A stretch of 64,000 nt of DNA from an uncultured Alphaproteobacteria bacterium (GCA_944392535.1 CALXWY010000004.1:55445-119444); one strand, 5' to 3'; positions 26,583 through 36,479 are shown, counted from the stretch's first letter. Program-made: numbers and translations. Notes: generated from the letters alone by a model not told the origin.

Positions 26583-27029
26583 TTATGAAATTATTAAATT
26601 TGGACGTGCCCCGCGCAGGTTGTTTAATGATTTTTCCTGGGCCGCGCGAAATGCATCTGGATTCCAGATTTGAAAACTGGTTCCGCGACCAACAAATACC
26701 GCGCGATCGGTAATTCCCGCGTGTTTTAATAATTCAGGTGGAATAACAATGCGCCCCGTCACATCAAATGCCAATGGTCGCGCGTCTGCAAACAACATCG
26801 CTGACAAGTCGTCCAATTCACTGTCAAACACGCCCATTTTATCTGTTGCGTTTGCCAGTTGTTCCATGCGCGACATGGACAAACCTTCTATGCAATTATG
26901 GGTGAATGACCGATACAGTACAACACCGGCGAACTTATCAGATGCAACCGAAGCCCGGAAAGAGGCCGGTACAGATATCCGCCCCTTGGTATCCAAACGA
27001 TTTTCATAAGATGAGAGAAACAATGACAT
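26583..27029 (-). CDS. mraZ: Transcriptional regulator MraZ
   Basis: This is a SpoVT/AbrB-like DNA-binding protein that normally heads and controls the division/cell-wall (dcw) cluster. It has 148 residues with two AbrB-type repeats: ENRLDTKGRISVPASFR (about 9-25) and AFDVTGRIVIPPELLKHAGI (about 86-105). Here rsmH, ftsL and the rest of dcw do not follow; a convergent gene does. The upstream region (27091-27155) holds three TTTTATGG words, two of them 10 bp apart, which might be its operator. Confidence 0.95.
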   Translation of the reverse strand: MSLFLSSYENRLDTKGRISVPASFRASVASDKFAGVVLYRSFTHNCIEGLSMSRMEQLANATDKMGVFDSELDDLSAMLFADARPLAFDVTGRIVIPPELLKHAGITDRAVFVGRGTSFQIWNPDAFRAAQEKSLNNLRGARPNLIIS

Positions 27030-27411
27030 TTTCGCTTCTTATATTGGTGGCATCCGTGCCGTTTCCCTTTCCTTGGCTTCAAGGGTAATTTAGCATGGTG
27101 TTTTATGGTTGTCAATGACAATTTAATGTTATTTTATGGGATTTTATGGTTTTGTAAGTAAAATCAGAAAAAATTTAAGTAAAATAAAAATATTTGTATT
27201 TTATGCTTGACCTGCGATTCGTTTTTGTTCTAAGATGTTTGTATAGACAAGGAGAAAAGATTTATAACCCCCAGAAATCTGGGAAAAACCGGAAATCTGG
27301 GAAAAATAAAAAACAATAAAAAATTAAAAGTTGATTTTTGTAAATACCCGTGTACATACAAGAATCTGTTTAGTTTTTTTATCAACACCCGGAAAAGGAG
27401 GGAACCGCGCC
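27030..27411. promoter_or_regulatory. Divergent AT-rich regulatory region with promoter and long leader
   Basis: No gene is seen. A plus-strand sigma70-like promoter is TTGACC (27207-27212), 18-nt spacer, TAAGAT (27231-27236). It implies a leader of about 170 nt before the gene at 27412. The leader holds a short hairpin CCCAG-AAAT-CTGGG (about 27271-27284) followed by a near repeat GGAAATCTGGGAAAAA. TTTTATGG words lie on the mraZ side. Confidence 0.5.
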
Positions 27412-27747
27412 ATGTCAAAGTCTATCAAAGAAATAATGATTGCATTAAACAAAGTTTTAACAACAACTGTTTGGGTAAATGAAGATCGCCAAATTATATC
27501 ATTGGCGGATGAATTGCAAATTGGTCATAATAATGCCCCGCGTTCTATTGAAGATTTATCGCGGCCGTCACTGGTTGGTGCATATGTGTCTTTGCAAATT
27601 CGTACAGATAATTTTGATGTTGCCGCAGAATCATTGGAAACCAAGGATTTGGCACTGCGTGTCAAAGAAATGGTATTTGCCGAAGCAAAAAAGATTATGG
27701 ATGTTGCCGATACGAATGTGACGCAACATGTTGCCCGTGCCGCATAA
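27412..27747 (+). CDS. Hypothetical soluble protein
   Basis: A 111-residue protein without a signal or membrane segment; family not recognised. The N-terminal helix is MSKSIKEIMIALNKVLTTT. A middle part is RSIEDLSRPSLVGAYVSLQ, and a helical C-terminus has KEMVFAEAKKIMDVADTN. AAAAGGAGGG lies about 9 nt ahead of the ATG, one of the strongest ribosome sites in the window, and a good promoter lies 175 nt upstream. Both suggest high expression. The length resembles RpoZ, but its MARxTVEDC start and omega motifs are absent. Confidence 0.7.
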   Translation: MSKSIKEIMIALNKVLTTTVWVNEDRQIISLADELQIGHNNAPRSIEDLSRPSLVGAYVSLQIRTDNFDVAAESLETKDLALRVKEMVFAEAKKIMDVADTNVTQHVARAA

Positions 27748-27810
27748 GGTGCGCCCTTTTGCGCGGTTATTGGGTGCCACAGTTTCTGGGTAACCAGAAG
27801 GAGGGGAGAA

Positions 27811-27842
27811 ATCACCACCAAGCAATTGGTGGTGATTTTTTA
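27811..27842. terminator. Bidirectional terminator between 27412 gene and autotransporter
   Basis: ATCACCACCAAGCAATTGGTGGTGAT is a long near-perfect inverted repeat followed by TTTTT. A purine-rich GAAGGAGGGGAGAA sits just before it with no gene to serve. Confidence 0.85.
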
Positions 27843-30551
27843 TCAGAATTTTAATATTCCACGTGCGCCGACGGTATAATCATAATATCCTTCGCGAAAT
27901 TCGCCATCGCATCCAATTTGTATTTCAGTGTTTGGTGTAAATAATACCCGGACAACCGCGCCAATTTTTGTTTGCCAACGTGGCAACTGGGCGGATGTGA
28001 TATTATATTCTGTATCGTTTATTTTAACATTTACATTGTCAGAATTACCGTGTAAATCATATGCAGTGCCGATAATGAATTCTGGTATAATTGCCGTTCC
28101 GAATATGTTGATGTTTTTTATGCGAAATGTTATATCGCCATATGCGGTTACAAAATCCATATTCCCAGATGATATTAACTGGGTTGCTGTATCGGTTGAT
28201 GATTGACGGTGTATTTTTATGTAACGCGCCCCGGCACGTGGTGTTATTGATATGCCACTGGTGTCAAAAGAATATCCGGCATCCATCCATGCGCCAAACG
28301 TGTATAACGGGATTTCGTTATATATATTTAATCCTGCGACATGTTTTACTTCGGATGCATCTGAATAAAATCCTGTTGCCTTGGCGCGCAATGTAATTCC
28401 CCCATGATTGTATGTGGCATATATTCCGCCACCATGCGTTGGGGCATTTATTGTGCGCGACCAACTGGATAAATCATCGTTTTGATATGTATATGCAATC
28501 CCCAGTGTCAAATCATGATTTTGATATTCTGCACCAATTGCACCGCCATATCCGTTGATATTAAATTCGGCATAGTGCATCGTTGCGTCCAGTTGTCCAC
28601 CACCTGTGAACCCAGACATCCACAATGTGCCATTGTCGGAATGTTTTACGGTGTTGCGTGTTGCGACATTGTTGGTCAGTAAATCAAATCGGTCATTCAG
28701 TGTTGTCCCGATAATCTGCATAATTGGTGCAGTTACCGGTGCCAGTGCGGTTAACGCATGTATATATTCAATTGCATTTGTTTGTAACAGTTCGTTCATG
28801 CGCGTGTATATAACGCGTTCCATACCGTTGGTATCTGGTTCATTTTGCCACGCAGATGCGGTATTCAGGTTATTTGCTGTACCCCCATATTCTCGTATAA
28901 TATTGTTAAAGTCGCTGTACTGTGCGATTTCGTACCACCCATCCCCCAGTCCGATGAATGAATATATGTTATTATTTATATCTGGGACAAAGTTGTCTTG
29001 GACGGCATTGCCACGCAGTATTTGAACGCGCATACTGCTGTTTGTGCCCAGTGCATTCGGTTCTAAAATAACATTCATGCGTGCACCATCAGAAATATTC
29101 CAATCGCGTGCCGTTAAATTTCCATACGTATTTTCATTCGCGATTGTTATTCCCAATGTGGTCCCAGTGGCAAAGTTCGCACTGGTTACATTTGCTGATG
29201 TTGTCCCCAGGTTTAATGTGCCGCCAATCACATCCAGACGATTTGCATGAAAAAATTTTCCGTTTGTTGTAACATTAACGTTTCCGTTGTACATTGTTAC
29301 GTTCCCAGTAAATCCGGTCATATCATTATTTAATACAATTGTCCCACCGGTCGGCACATTTGATTCATTAAAAATAAATTGCCGATTAATAATTATTTCG
29401 CCATCACCAGCAATATTGTCATCAAATGTTATTGTACGGTTTTCGGCAGCATTCATACCGATTGTTCCACTGGACTGAATTGCATTTGATTTTCCGCCTG
29501 ATGTATTGCCAGAAAACAACATATCATCGTTATTTGCAATCAAGTACAATTCATACAAGTTCATTATTGCGCCGCCACTGTCTGTGGCAGAATTATTGAT
29601 AAAATTACTGTCTATGACATACATGTCGTCCCAGTTATAGATTGCGCCACCGTATGTTGCCCGGTTGTTATTAAATTCAGAATTGCGCACAACAGCATAC
29701 AGTGTATCGCCACTGATGCCATAGTTACCAATGCCGCCGCCGGTATCACTGGTGTTGTTTTCAAATGTTGCGTTGGTTAAATTCAGTGTACCGGTGGTAT
29801 AGATTGCGCCACCGATATCGTCGGATGTATTAGATGTAAATGTCGCGCCATCTATGTTGATGATATTAGAGTTATATAATGCACCGCCACTGGTCGCGGT
29901 ATTTGATGTAAAAACAGAATTATTGATGTTTATTTCGCCGTCGTTAAATGCGACGCCGCCCATATCGCTGGCAGAATTTGATGTAAATTGCGCATTGCTA
30001 AATGTAGATACGGTTTCATATTCATTATAAATAACGCCGCCATCGCCACGCGTTGCGTGATTGTTACTGAATACGCTGTCCGTTGCGGTTACAGTTGCGT
30101 TGTTGTTCAAATAAATAACCCCGCCCCCCAGTACAGATGAATTATTACTGAATGCTGAATTGTTAATTGTTACATTCCCGCCCAGATTTGATATAACACC
30201 CCCTTCGGATGAATTAGAAAATGTGTTGAAAGATTTTGTGATATTGATTTGATTGCCATCTGTTGTGAATGTGCCGACATTTGATATATCCAGATTATTA
30301 CCTGATGACAAAATAAATCCAATCATACTGTTGCCATTGAAATCAAATTGACCGCCATTTATGCGGGTCGTTGTTGCCCCAGGTGCACTGATAAGCCGTG
30401 TGGATACGATATCGCCTGTGATGGTTATATCATTTTCTTGGGATGCCGTTTTATATAACGCATAAAAAGTATTAAAATCTGGTGCATCTGTGGCAAATGC
30501 CGGAATGATACAGGATATTACAATTACAGACGATACGATAATTTTGCGCAT
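27843..30551 (-). CDS. Autotransporter adhesin with Pmp-like beta-helix repeats
   Basis: A surface protein predicted to be secreted by the type V route. Its 902 residues begin with a signal peptide (1-20, IIPAFA). A passenger (about 40-580) is made of about ten right-handed beta-helix turns with the recurring words GGAIY/GGVIY/GGALY and FxxN(T/S)(A/S), as in chlamydial Pmp and GGxxxN adhesins. A translocating beta-barrel (about 630-902) has alternating aromatic strands and ends in a terminal Phe (ARGILKF). Ser/Asn/Thr dominate the passenger. It probably mediates attachment. It is transcribed toward the terminator at 27811, with no operon partner. Confidence 0.87.
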   Translation of the reverse strand: MRKIIVSSVIVISCIIPAFATDAPDFNTFYALYKTASQENDITITGDIVSTRLISAPGATTTRINGGQFDFNGNSMIGFILSSGNNLDISNVGTFTTDGNQINITKSFNTFSNSSEGGVISNLGGNVTINNSAFSNNSSVLGGGVIYLNNNATVTATDSVFSNNHATRGDGGVIYNEYETVSTFSNAQFTSNSASDMGGVAFNDGEININNSVFTSNTATSGGALYNSNIINIDGATFTSNTSDDIGGAIYTTGTLNLTNATFENNTSDTGGGIGNYGISGDTLYAVVRNSEFNNNRATYGGAIYNWDDMYVIDSNFINNSATDSGGAIMNLYELYLIANNDDMLFSGNTSGGKSNAIQSSGTIGMNAAENRTITFDDNIAGDGEIIINRQFIFNESNVPTGGTIVLNNDMTGFTGNVTMYNGNVNVTTNGKFFHANRLDVIGGTLNLGTTSANVTSANFATGTTLGITIANENTYGNLTARDWNISDGARMNVILEPNALGTNSSMRVQILRGNAVQDNFVPDINNNIYSFIGLGDGWYEIAQYSDFNNIIREYGGTANNLNTASAWQNEPDTNGMERVIYTRMNELLQTNAIEYIHALTALAPVTAPIMQIIGTTLNDRFDLLTNNVATRNTVKHSDNGTLWMSGFTGGGQLDATMHYAEFNINGYGGAIGAEYQNHDLTLGIAYTYQNDDLSSWSRTINAPTHGGGIYATYNHGGITLRAKATGFYSDASEVKHVAGLNIYNEIPLYTFGAWMDAGYSFDTSGISITPRAGARYIKIHRQSSTDTATQLISSGNMDFVTAYGDITFRIKNINIFGTAIIPEFIIGTAYDLHGNSDNVNVKINDTEYNITSAQLPRWQTKIGAVVRVLFTPNTEIQIGCDGEFREGYYDYTVGARGILKF

Positions 30552-30623
30552 TTTTTATGTCCTTTGTTTTTATATCCCCAGGTTCATCAAAAATGCACAA
30601 AATATCAATACGACGGTATTCCC

Positions 30624-30656
30624 ATAAAAAATCCTGTGGTCGCCACAGGATTTTAA
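30624..30656 (-). terminator. Terminator downstream of the M13 peptidase gene
   Basis: AATCCTGTGG-TCG-CCACAGGATT with flanking A and T runs, directly after the peptidase stop on the minus strand. Confidence 0.85.
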
Positions 30657-30657
30657 T

Positions 30658-32652
30658 TTACCACAATTTGACGCGCTTTTCCGGGGCCAGATACAGTTTA
30701 TCAGTATCGGTCACACTGAACGCGTCATACCACGCATCAATGTGCGGCAATATTCCATTAACGCGCCAACGGGCCAAAGAATGTTCGTCTGTCTTGGTCA
30801 GGCGTAACGCATCGGCATCACGAATATTTTGCGCCCACACGCCGGCCTGGGCGATAAAGAAACGCATGTCGTCTGTCAATCCTTGGACGCGGCCGGTGTG
30901 CACACCAAAATTTTTATACGCCGTATATGCAACCGTTATTCCGCCATAATCAGCCAGGTTTTCGCCCAATGTGAATTCACCGTTTGCATGTACGCCGGGG
31001 GCAATTTCTATGTTGTTAAAGAAATCACGCATTACATTTGCACGTGCAATAAAATTATCGGCATCTGTGGCGGTCCACCAGTCGCGCATATTTCCATCCG
31101 CATCAAAATGGCGCCCAGAATCATCAAAACCATGCGTCATTTCATGTCCGATAATTGACCCAATTGCGCCATAGTTAAACGCGTCATCGGCATTCATATC
31201 AAAAAAAGGATATTGTAAAATGCCCGCTGGGAAACAAATCTCGTTTGTTGATGGGTCATAGTACGCATTGATTTCATGGGCGTTCATGTACCAGATTGTT
31301 GAATCTTTGCGTTGACCAATTTTTGCAATCCAAAACGCGTCTTCAAATTGTGATACGCGCACCATGTTTTCCCACAGTGATTCATCTGCACGTATGTTCA
31401 GTTCGGAATAATCGCGCCATTTATCTGGATACCCAATTTTTGCCGTGAATGAGTTCAGTTTTTTCATTGCGCTGGATTTTGTTTCGTCTGACATCCATTC
31501 CAATTTTTCAATCCGCATTCCCAATGCGCGTTGCAGATTTTTTACCATTTCTTGCATGCGTTCTTTGGCGGCCGGTGAAAAATATTTTTCAACATACATA
31601 CGACCAATTTCTTCACCCAGTGAATCATCCAGTAATGCAACCGCACGTTTCCAGCGTGGCTTTTTATCTATTTGTCCGGCCATTGTGCGATTATAAAAAT
31701 CAAATGCAATGTCGTATGTTGTGTCATCCAACAGTCCGTCCGCAGAACAAATAACACGATATTTCAGATAGTCACGAATTTGTTTAATATCTGTATCATT
31801 CATAATTGCGATTGATTCTGCAATGGCTTCGGGTTGATTGATGTTTATTTCTGTTGCGGCCTGGGCACCACGTGCGGCCAAGTATGCATCCCAGTCAAAA
31901 TTTGGAAATTTATTTTTTATATCACTGATTGACATTTTGTGATAATTCGCATTTGGGTCACGCAGTTTTTCTTTGGGATAAAACGCCCGTGCCATACGTT
32001 CTTCGGTTGCGTATATTTCATCGGCATCTGCATCAACACCAAAATTTTTTAATTGCTTTGCAATATATTCACGATACTTTGTGCGTATTTCACGGGACTT
32101 TTCATCGTCGTCAAAATAATAGTCGCGTGACAGTCCTGTGCCACCTTGGCCGATATTGTACAGATAGTATTCACTGTTTTTTTCATCCAGCCCGACACCA
32201 TCGCCCCAGAACGCAGATGAAAACGCATGCATTTTTCCCAAGTATGCCGGTAAATCAGACACAGATTTAATGTTATCAATTTCGTCCAGGTATGGTTTAA
32301 CGGGGCTTACGCCATCGGCATTTAATTTTTCTGTGTCCATTACGATTTTGTACAGTGTGCCGATTTTTCCTGTATCATTTTCGGCAATTTCGCGCACACG
32401 ATGCAAATTCGTGTCATGCAATACTTCAAATGCACCATATCGTGTATAGTCATTTGGAATTGGGTGTGATTTGCGCCACCCATACGTTGCATAGTCATAA
32501 AAATCATCGCCGGGTTTTACTGATAAATCCATATTTTCTGGCTTTATGCCTGTGTTCATAATTTTCTCCTTTGGTGTCGGCAAGAAATATACAATCGTAA
32601 TTGCCACGAACAGTATGATGATGCCGATTATGTTTAACAGTTTATGTTGCAT
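30658..32652 (-). CDS. M13 family zinc metallopeptidase (neprilysin/PepO-like)
   Basis: This is an endopeptidase of the neprilysin family that cleaves oligopeptides. It has 664 residues if started at 32652. An N-terminal signal anchor (LLNIIGIIILFVAITIVYFL) places it in the envelope facing the periplasm. The zinc site is IIGHEMTHGFDDSG (about 507-520, HExxH), with the third ligand in GENLADYGG (about 568). NAYYDPSTNEICFPAGILQ and the C-terminal segment around LW are typical. A second Met at 32559 has AAAGGAG 7 nt upstream and would give a cytosolic 633-residue form. The upstream ATG has a weaker GACGAGG but encodes the helix. It follows hemW by 5 nt. Confidence 0.92.
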   Translation of the reverse strand: MQHKLLNIIGIIILFVAITIVYFLPTPKEKIMNTGIKPENMDLSVKPGDDFYDYATYGWRKSHPIPNDYTRYGAFEVLHDTNLHRVREIAENDTGKIGTLYKIVMDTEKLNADGVSPVKPYLDEIDNIKSVSDLPAYLGKMHAFSSAFWGDGVGLDEKNSEYYLYNIGQGGTGLSRDYYFDDDEKSREIRTKYREYIAKQLKNFGVDADADEIYATEERMARAFYPKEKLRDPNANYHKMSISDIKNKFPNFDWDAYLAARGAQAATEININQPEAIAESIAIMNDTDIKQIRDYLKYRVICSADGLLDDTTYDIAFDFYNRTMAGQIDKKPRWKRAVALLDDSLGEEIGRMYVEKYFSPAAKERMQEMVKNLQRALGMRIEKLEWMSDETKSSAMKKLNSFTAKIGYPDKWRDYSELNIRADESLWENMVRVSQFEDAFWIAKIGQRKDSTIWYMNAHEINAYYDPSTNEICFPAGILQYPFFDMNADDAFNYGAIGSIIGHEMTHGFDDSGRHFDADGNMRDWWTATDADNFIARANVMRDFFNNIEIAPGVHANGEFTLGENLADYGGITVAYTAYKNFGVHTGRVQGLTDDMRFFIAQAGVWAQNIRDADALRLTKTDEHSLARWRVNGILPHIDAWYDAFSVTDTDKLYLAPEKRVKLW

Positions 32653-32657
32653 TGTGG

Positions 32658-33716
32658 CTACCTCGTCATATTTAATATTATATCGTCCAAAATCAACATT
32701 CCCTGTTTTGTTGCGGCAATGCGATTATCTGTTGTCATATTCAGTAATTCTGGGTTTGATGTAACGAAATCCATATTTATCACTTTTTGTATACCTGGGT
32801 CAAGTTTTACACCACGAACCTGGCGCATGCCAGTTATTATTCTTTCAATGGCGCGTGTTTTTGAATCAATTTTTGCAAATACTTCATTGTTGCCCATTTG
32901 CTCGTACCACTGATTTCCAATTTTTATTCGTCCGGCGGCCCCGCGTCCGATGCCTATGTACGGTGCGCCATCCCATACGTTTTGGTTGTGCGCGCATTCA
33001 AATCCAGGGGCGGCATAGTTTGATACTTCGTATCGTTGCAGGTCCAGTGTATCATCAATTGCCATGTACATGTCGGCCATTTCTGTGTTTGAAGGCATAT
33101 CAAGATTCATTTTCCCAAATACAGTGTTGGGTTCCAATGTCAATTCATACAGCGAACAATGCCGCAGTCCGATTGAATTTATATCTTGGCACATTTTAAT
33201 AATGTCATCCGTTGTATCATGTGGCATGCCATATATAAAATCCGCAGACAGGCGAATGTTTTGCTTAATCGCATCACTTATCAAATTCATGGCGTCTTTG
33301 ACGGTGTGACGTCGCCCCAAGAATTTTAATTTTTCATCACTTAATGATTGTACCCCCACAGACAGTCGCGTGACCCCAGCATTACAGAAATCAACCAGTC
33401 TGTCGTGATTGATTGTTCCAGGATTAGATTCCAGTGTTACTTCACAATTCTGGTCAAGATTAAAGTTTTTTCTGATTGCAGTTAATATTTTATCAAAAAA
33501 TTGCGGTGGCATCAGTGATGGGGTTCCGCCGCCAAAGAACACCGTTGCAACATCTGGGGCGCATAATTTTTTGCCCCAATAATTAATTTCTGAAATTATG
33601 CCATTGGCGTATTGGTCCCAGTCTGGGTTTGCGCATGCATGCGAAAAGAACGCGCAATAATTGCACTTTGATGAACAAAATGGCACATGAACATATATGT
33701 TATATTCTGGAATCAT
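32658..33716 (-). CDS. hemW: Radical SAM protein HemW (oxygen-independent coproporphyrinogen oxidase-like)
   Basis: A radical-SAM heme-handling protein. HemW binds heme and is thought to deliver it, and lacks true coproporphyrinogen oxidase activity. It has 352 residues. It opens YNIYVHVPFCSSKCNYCAFF with the C-x3-C-x2-C cluster motif (CSSKCNYC). TVFFGGGTPSLM (about 58-69), SVGVQSLSDEKLKFLGRRH and ADFIYGMPHDT are conserved. The motif is that of HemW rather than HemN. It is the first gene of a hemW-peptidase pair and is divergent from the gene at 33825. Confidence 0.93.
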   Translation of the reverse strand: MIPEYNIYVHVPFCSSKCNYCAFFSHACANPDWDQYANGIISEINYWGKKLCAPDVATVFFGGGTPSLMPPQFFDKILTAIRKNFNLDQNCEVTLESNPGTINHDRLVDFCNAGVTRLSVGVQSLSDEKLKFLGRRHTVKDAMNLISDAIKQNIRLSADFIYGMPHDTTDDIIKMCQDINSIGLRHCSLYELTLEPNTVFGKMNLDMPSNTEMADMYMAIDDTLDLQRYEVSNYAAPGFECAHNQNVWDGAPYIGIGRGAAGRIKIGNQWYEQMGNNEVFAKIDSKTRAIERIITGMRQVRGVKLDPGIQKVINMDFVTSNPELLNMTTDNRIAATKQGMLILDDIILNMTR

Positions 33717-33780
33717 ATTGACATATTATATGAAAAAAGTAAAAAATCCAGTGTTTGATGTATTATGAAAGAAAATCTCT

Positions 33781-33808
33781 TTTTATGGATTTTTTTTTAT
33801 GATATAAT
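33781..33808 (+). promoter_or_regulatory. Extended -10 promoter of the 33825 outer-membrane protein gene
   Basis: TTTTAT (33781-33786), 16 nt, then TGATATAAT with TATAAT at 33803-33808. The same arrangement occurs before another outer-membrane gene (51791-51819), suggesting shared control. Confidence 0.6.
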
Positions 33809-33824
33809 ACATAGTAATGTAGGT

Positions 33825-35303
33825 ATGAAACCAGGGAAAATATCGCTTTTCTGTGTACTTTTTGCACCATTTGGTGCCTTTGCTGCCAGCAGCGAAGGTG
33901 TTCCATCATACTATCAAACTGATAACACAATTACTGCGAACCAGGCGGCGTACGGCCAATATGCCAGCCAGGGATACACCCAATATGTGGGCCAGTCTGG
34001 GAATAAGCAAATTGTTGGGTCACAGTCTTATTCGTACCAGGTTCCACGCCCATCTGTCCCGACAACAATGGGAACAATGACGGCGAACGGCATATCAATG
34101 CCAACCGAAGACAGAACATCAATTTATGCGATGTACACGCGGCGTTTTGCGGATTTTGAATTCAAAACCGGTGTGAATTCTGTCTTGGAATGGGACGATA
34201 TGGTATATAACGAAATTGGTGTCGGAATTCATCATAATTTCAGCATACGTAATTTTGACATGTTCGCATATGGTGAATACAGCATGGGATTTATGTCGCA
34301 TGGTGGCATGTCAATGGATTACGATTTGGAACCGTTTGATTATGCCGAAGATCCAAATTATGGCATATTTACAATTTCTGTGGGCGACCAGACTGGGCGT
34401 ACAAATCATTTGCGTGTTGGTATTGGGGCGCATCATGTATGGGATTTAGGTGGTTGGAAAATTTCACCATCATTTGGATATGAAATATTTAATCATAACT
34501 TGGAAATGTCTAATCACTTGTATCCGAACCCGGGCATTTATTTGCCATTGATGACGGACAAGGGCGATTATGTATACGGCGATACGTCGGGGCATTATTA
34601 TACTGTGCCGATTGGAACCGACGCGCCCGATGATTGGTACCAGGTGTGTATGTCACCCGAAGATATCAAATTGGTCCAGGCGCCGGCCACTGGGTTAACA
34701 GATTTGGGAACGACGCTGGTCACCGGCGATTATGACCCGGCGATGGGATATATACCGTGGGGTGTTGATTCTGGGGAATGTGTGATTATCGGTGGTGATG
34801 GTCCTGTATTGGTTGAAGGTACCACGCATATATACAATACCACATGGTCTGGTTTTTATATCGGGCTGGAAATTGAAAAGCAGATGACATTGGCGGATAA
34901 ATTGCGCTTTTATGTCCAGTTTGGTTTGCCAAAGTATTCATCCGAAGGTACGTGGCCAAATCGTACAGATTGGCAACAGAACCCCAGTTTTATTGACGAA
35001 GGCAACAATGGCGCGTATTCATATGCCGCCGAAATGGAATACAGTTACCAAATTTCAGATCGTATGCAGTTGGCGATAAAGGTTGATACCAATCTGTTCC
35101 ATGTTGGGGCAATTGGGGGCGAATTATATATGGCCGAATATACAGACTTTTTATTGGACGAAAATGGCATGTATGTACTGGATGAAAATGGTTTGCCGAT
35201 TTTGGAAACGGTACCTGCTGAAACAGTATATGTTACGGACCAACTGGATCATGCAACGTGGCAGTCGTTTGGGTTGCATGTCGGCTTGAAATATTCTTTT
35301 TAA
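33825..35303 (+). CDS. Outer-membrane beta-barrel protein
   Basis: An exported protein of 492 residues from the Met at 33825, which gives a clean signal peptide (PGKISLFCVLFAPFGAFA). The frame extends upstream to 33765 without one. A Tyr/Gln/Ser-rich segment (about 25-75) is followed by alternating hydrophobic/aromatic strands typical of a barrel (FDMFAYGEYSMGFMSHGG, FYIGLEIEKQ, LRFYVQFGLP). The end is FGLHVGLKYSF with terminal Phe. The function is unknown. The signal, the Gln/Tyr-rich start and the promoter resemble the protein at 51845, so they may be paralogues. The next gene is a lytic transglycosylase. Confidence 0.75.
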   Translation: MKPGKISLFCVLFAPFGAFAASSEGVPSYYQTDNTITANQAAYGQYASQGYTQYVGQSGNKQIVGSQSYSYQVPRPSVPTTMGTMTANGISMPTEDRTSIYAMYTRRFADFEFKTGVNSVLEWDDMVYNEIGVGIHHNFSIRNFDMFAYGEYSMGFMSHGGMSMDYDLEPFDYAEDPNYGIFTISVGDQTGRTNHLRVGIGAHHVWDLGGWKISPSFGYEIFNHNLEMSNHLYPNPGIYLPLMTDKGDYVYGDTSGHYYTVPIGTDAPDDWYQVCMSPEDIKLVQAPATGLTDLGTTLVTGDYDPAMGYIPWGVDSGECVIIGGDGPVLVEGTTHIYNTTWSGFYIGLEIEKQMTLADKLRFYVQFGLPKYSSEGTWPNRTDWQQNPSFIDEGNNGAYSYAAEMEYSYQISDRMQLAIKVDTNLFHVGAIGGELYMAEYTDFLLDENGMYVLDENGLPILETVPAETVYVTDQLDHATWQSFGLHVGLKYSF

Positions 35304-35327
35304 TCGCAAAACAAGGGGGCCGGCCCT

Positions 35328-36407
35328 ATGATTAACAAATGTATTGTATCGCGCATTTGCGGGATAATAATGTGTGTGTTTTTACCGTGTTCGGCAATTT
35401 GTGCCGAACGTGGCGTGTTTGACATGGCGCGGTGGGATACAATACTGGATAACGTACGATCGCGCGCTGCATCGCAAAACATATCACGTGATATGATTGA
35501 TGCCACGTTAAAGTCACCGGCGTTTATCCCGTCAATTGTGCGCAGTGATCGTAACCAATCAGAATTCACATTAACATTAGATGAATATTTGGCGCGTACT
35601 GTTAATTCGCGGCGCATAAAAAATGGGCGTGAAATGCGTGCAACGTACCCGACGATGCTGTCACGCGTTGAACAGCGGTACGGGGTCCAACCGCATGTTA
35701 TATTGGCGTTTTGGGGGCTGGAATCAAATTATGGTTCTTATCGTGCTGCACATAAATTGACAGATGCGTTTTTAACGCTGATGTACGATGGGCGCCGTGA
35801 AACGTTTTTCGGTAACCAGTTGTTGGCATTGATGAAAATTGCCGATGATAATAATCTGGATATAAATGATATTCGGGGCAGTTGGGCCGGTGCAATGGGG
35901 CATTTTCAGTTTATTCCGACGACGTTACAGCAATATGGTGCAGACGGCAATGGCGATGGCCGAATTGATATAATACACAGTGTCGGTGATGCGATGTTCA
36001 GTGCGGGTAATTACTTGAACAAACTGGGGTGGAATCCGAACGAACGTATTGTGCGTCGTGTTGCATTGCCCGCAGATTTTGACATTTCATTGTTGGATGG
36101 CAAGACAAAAAAATCATTACCAGAATGGGCGATGCTGGGGGTTACAAATGAAGACGGGTCGCCATTGCCATCGTCTGGGATGATTGCTGGACTGGTTGGT
36201 GATACCAAGACAATCCAGGCGTCGCGTGATGCCGCAATCAGTGCGGCGGCCAGTTACACGGACCCCAATGCAATTGATACAGATATCGCGCCGCAACCGG
36301 TGATATATGCATATCTGACGTATCCAAATTTTTATCGTATAAAAAAGTGGAATAATTCTAATTGGTATGCAATTGCAATTGCAACATTGGCCGACGAATT
36401 AAAGTAA
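35328..36407 (+). CDS. mltB: Lytic murein transglycosylase, MltB family
   Basis: This periplasmic enzyme cleaves the glycan strand of peptidoglycan, giving 1,6-anhydro ends. It has 359 residues. A signal peptide (about 1-25, CSAICA; a Cys in VFLPCSA may permit lipidation but the lipobox is weak) precedes the SLT_2 domain. The catalytic Glu is in LAFWGLESNYGSY (about 127). GSWAGAMGHFQFIPTTLQQYG and DGNGDGRIDIIHSVGDAMFS follow. It starts 24 nt after the barrel gene and is probably co-transcribed. Confidence 0.92.
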   Translation: MINKCIVSRICGIIMCVFLPCSAICAERGVFDMARWDTILDNVRSRAASQNISRDMIDATLKSPAFIPSIVRSDRNQSEFTLTLDEYLARTVNSRRIKNGREMRATYPTMLSRVEQRYGVQPHVILAFWGLESNYGSYRAAHKLTDAFLTLMYDGRRETFFGNQLLALMKIADDNNLDINDIRGSWAGAMGHFQFIPTTLQQYGADGNGDGRIDIIHSVGDAMFSAGNYLNKLGWNPNERIVRRVALPADFDISLLDGKTKKSLPEWAMLGVTNEDGSPLPSSGMIAGLVGDTKTIQASRDAAISAAASYTDPNAIDTDIAPQPVIYAYLTYPNFYRIKKWNNSNWYAIAIATLADELK

Positions 36408-36479
36408 ATAAAAATAATTGAAAACAGCGGCTTTCTTTGATAATCTTGATAGTGTTTTTAATAATAAAAGGTTTTATGT

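Noticed and set aside
27412..27747. RpoZ (omega) for the 111-residue gene
   Set aside because: Length is similar but the conserved omega start and RQIALG-like segment are missing.
27843..30551. CRISPR or tandem DNA repeat suggested by recurring GGAIY words
   Set aside because: The repeats are at protein level with irregular DNA spacing and fit a beta-helix adhesin.
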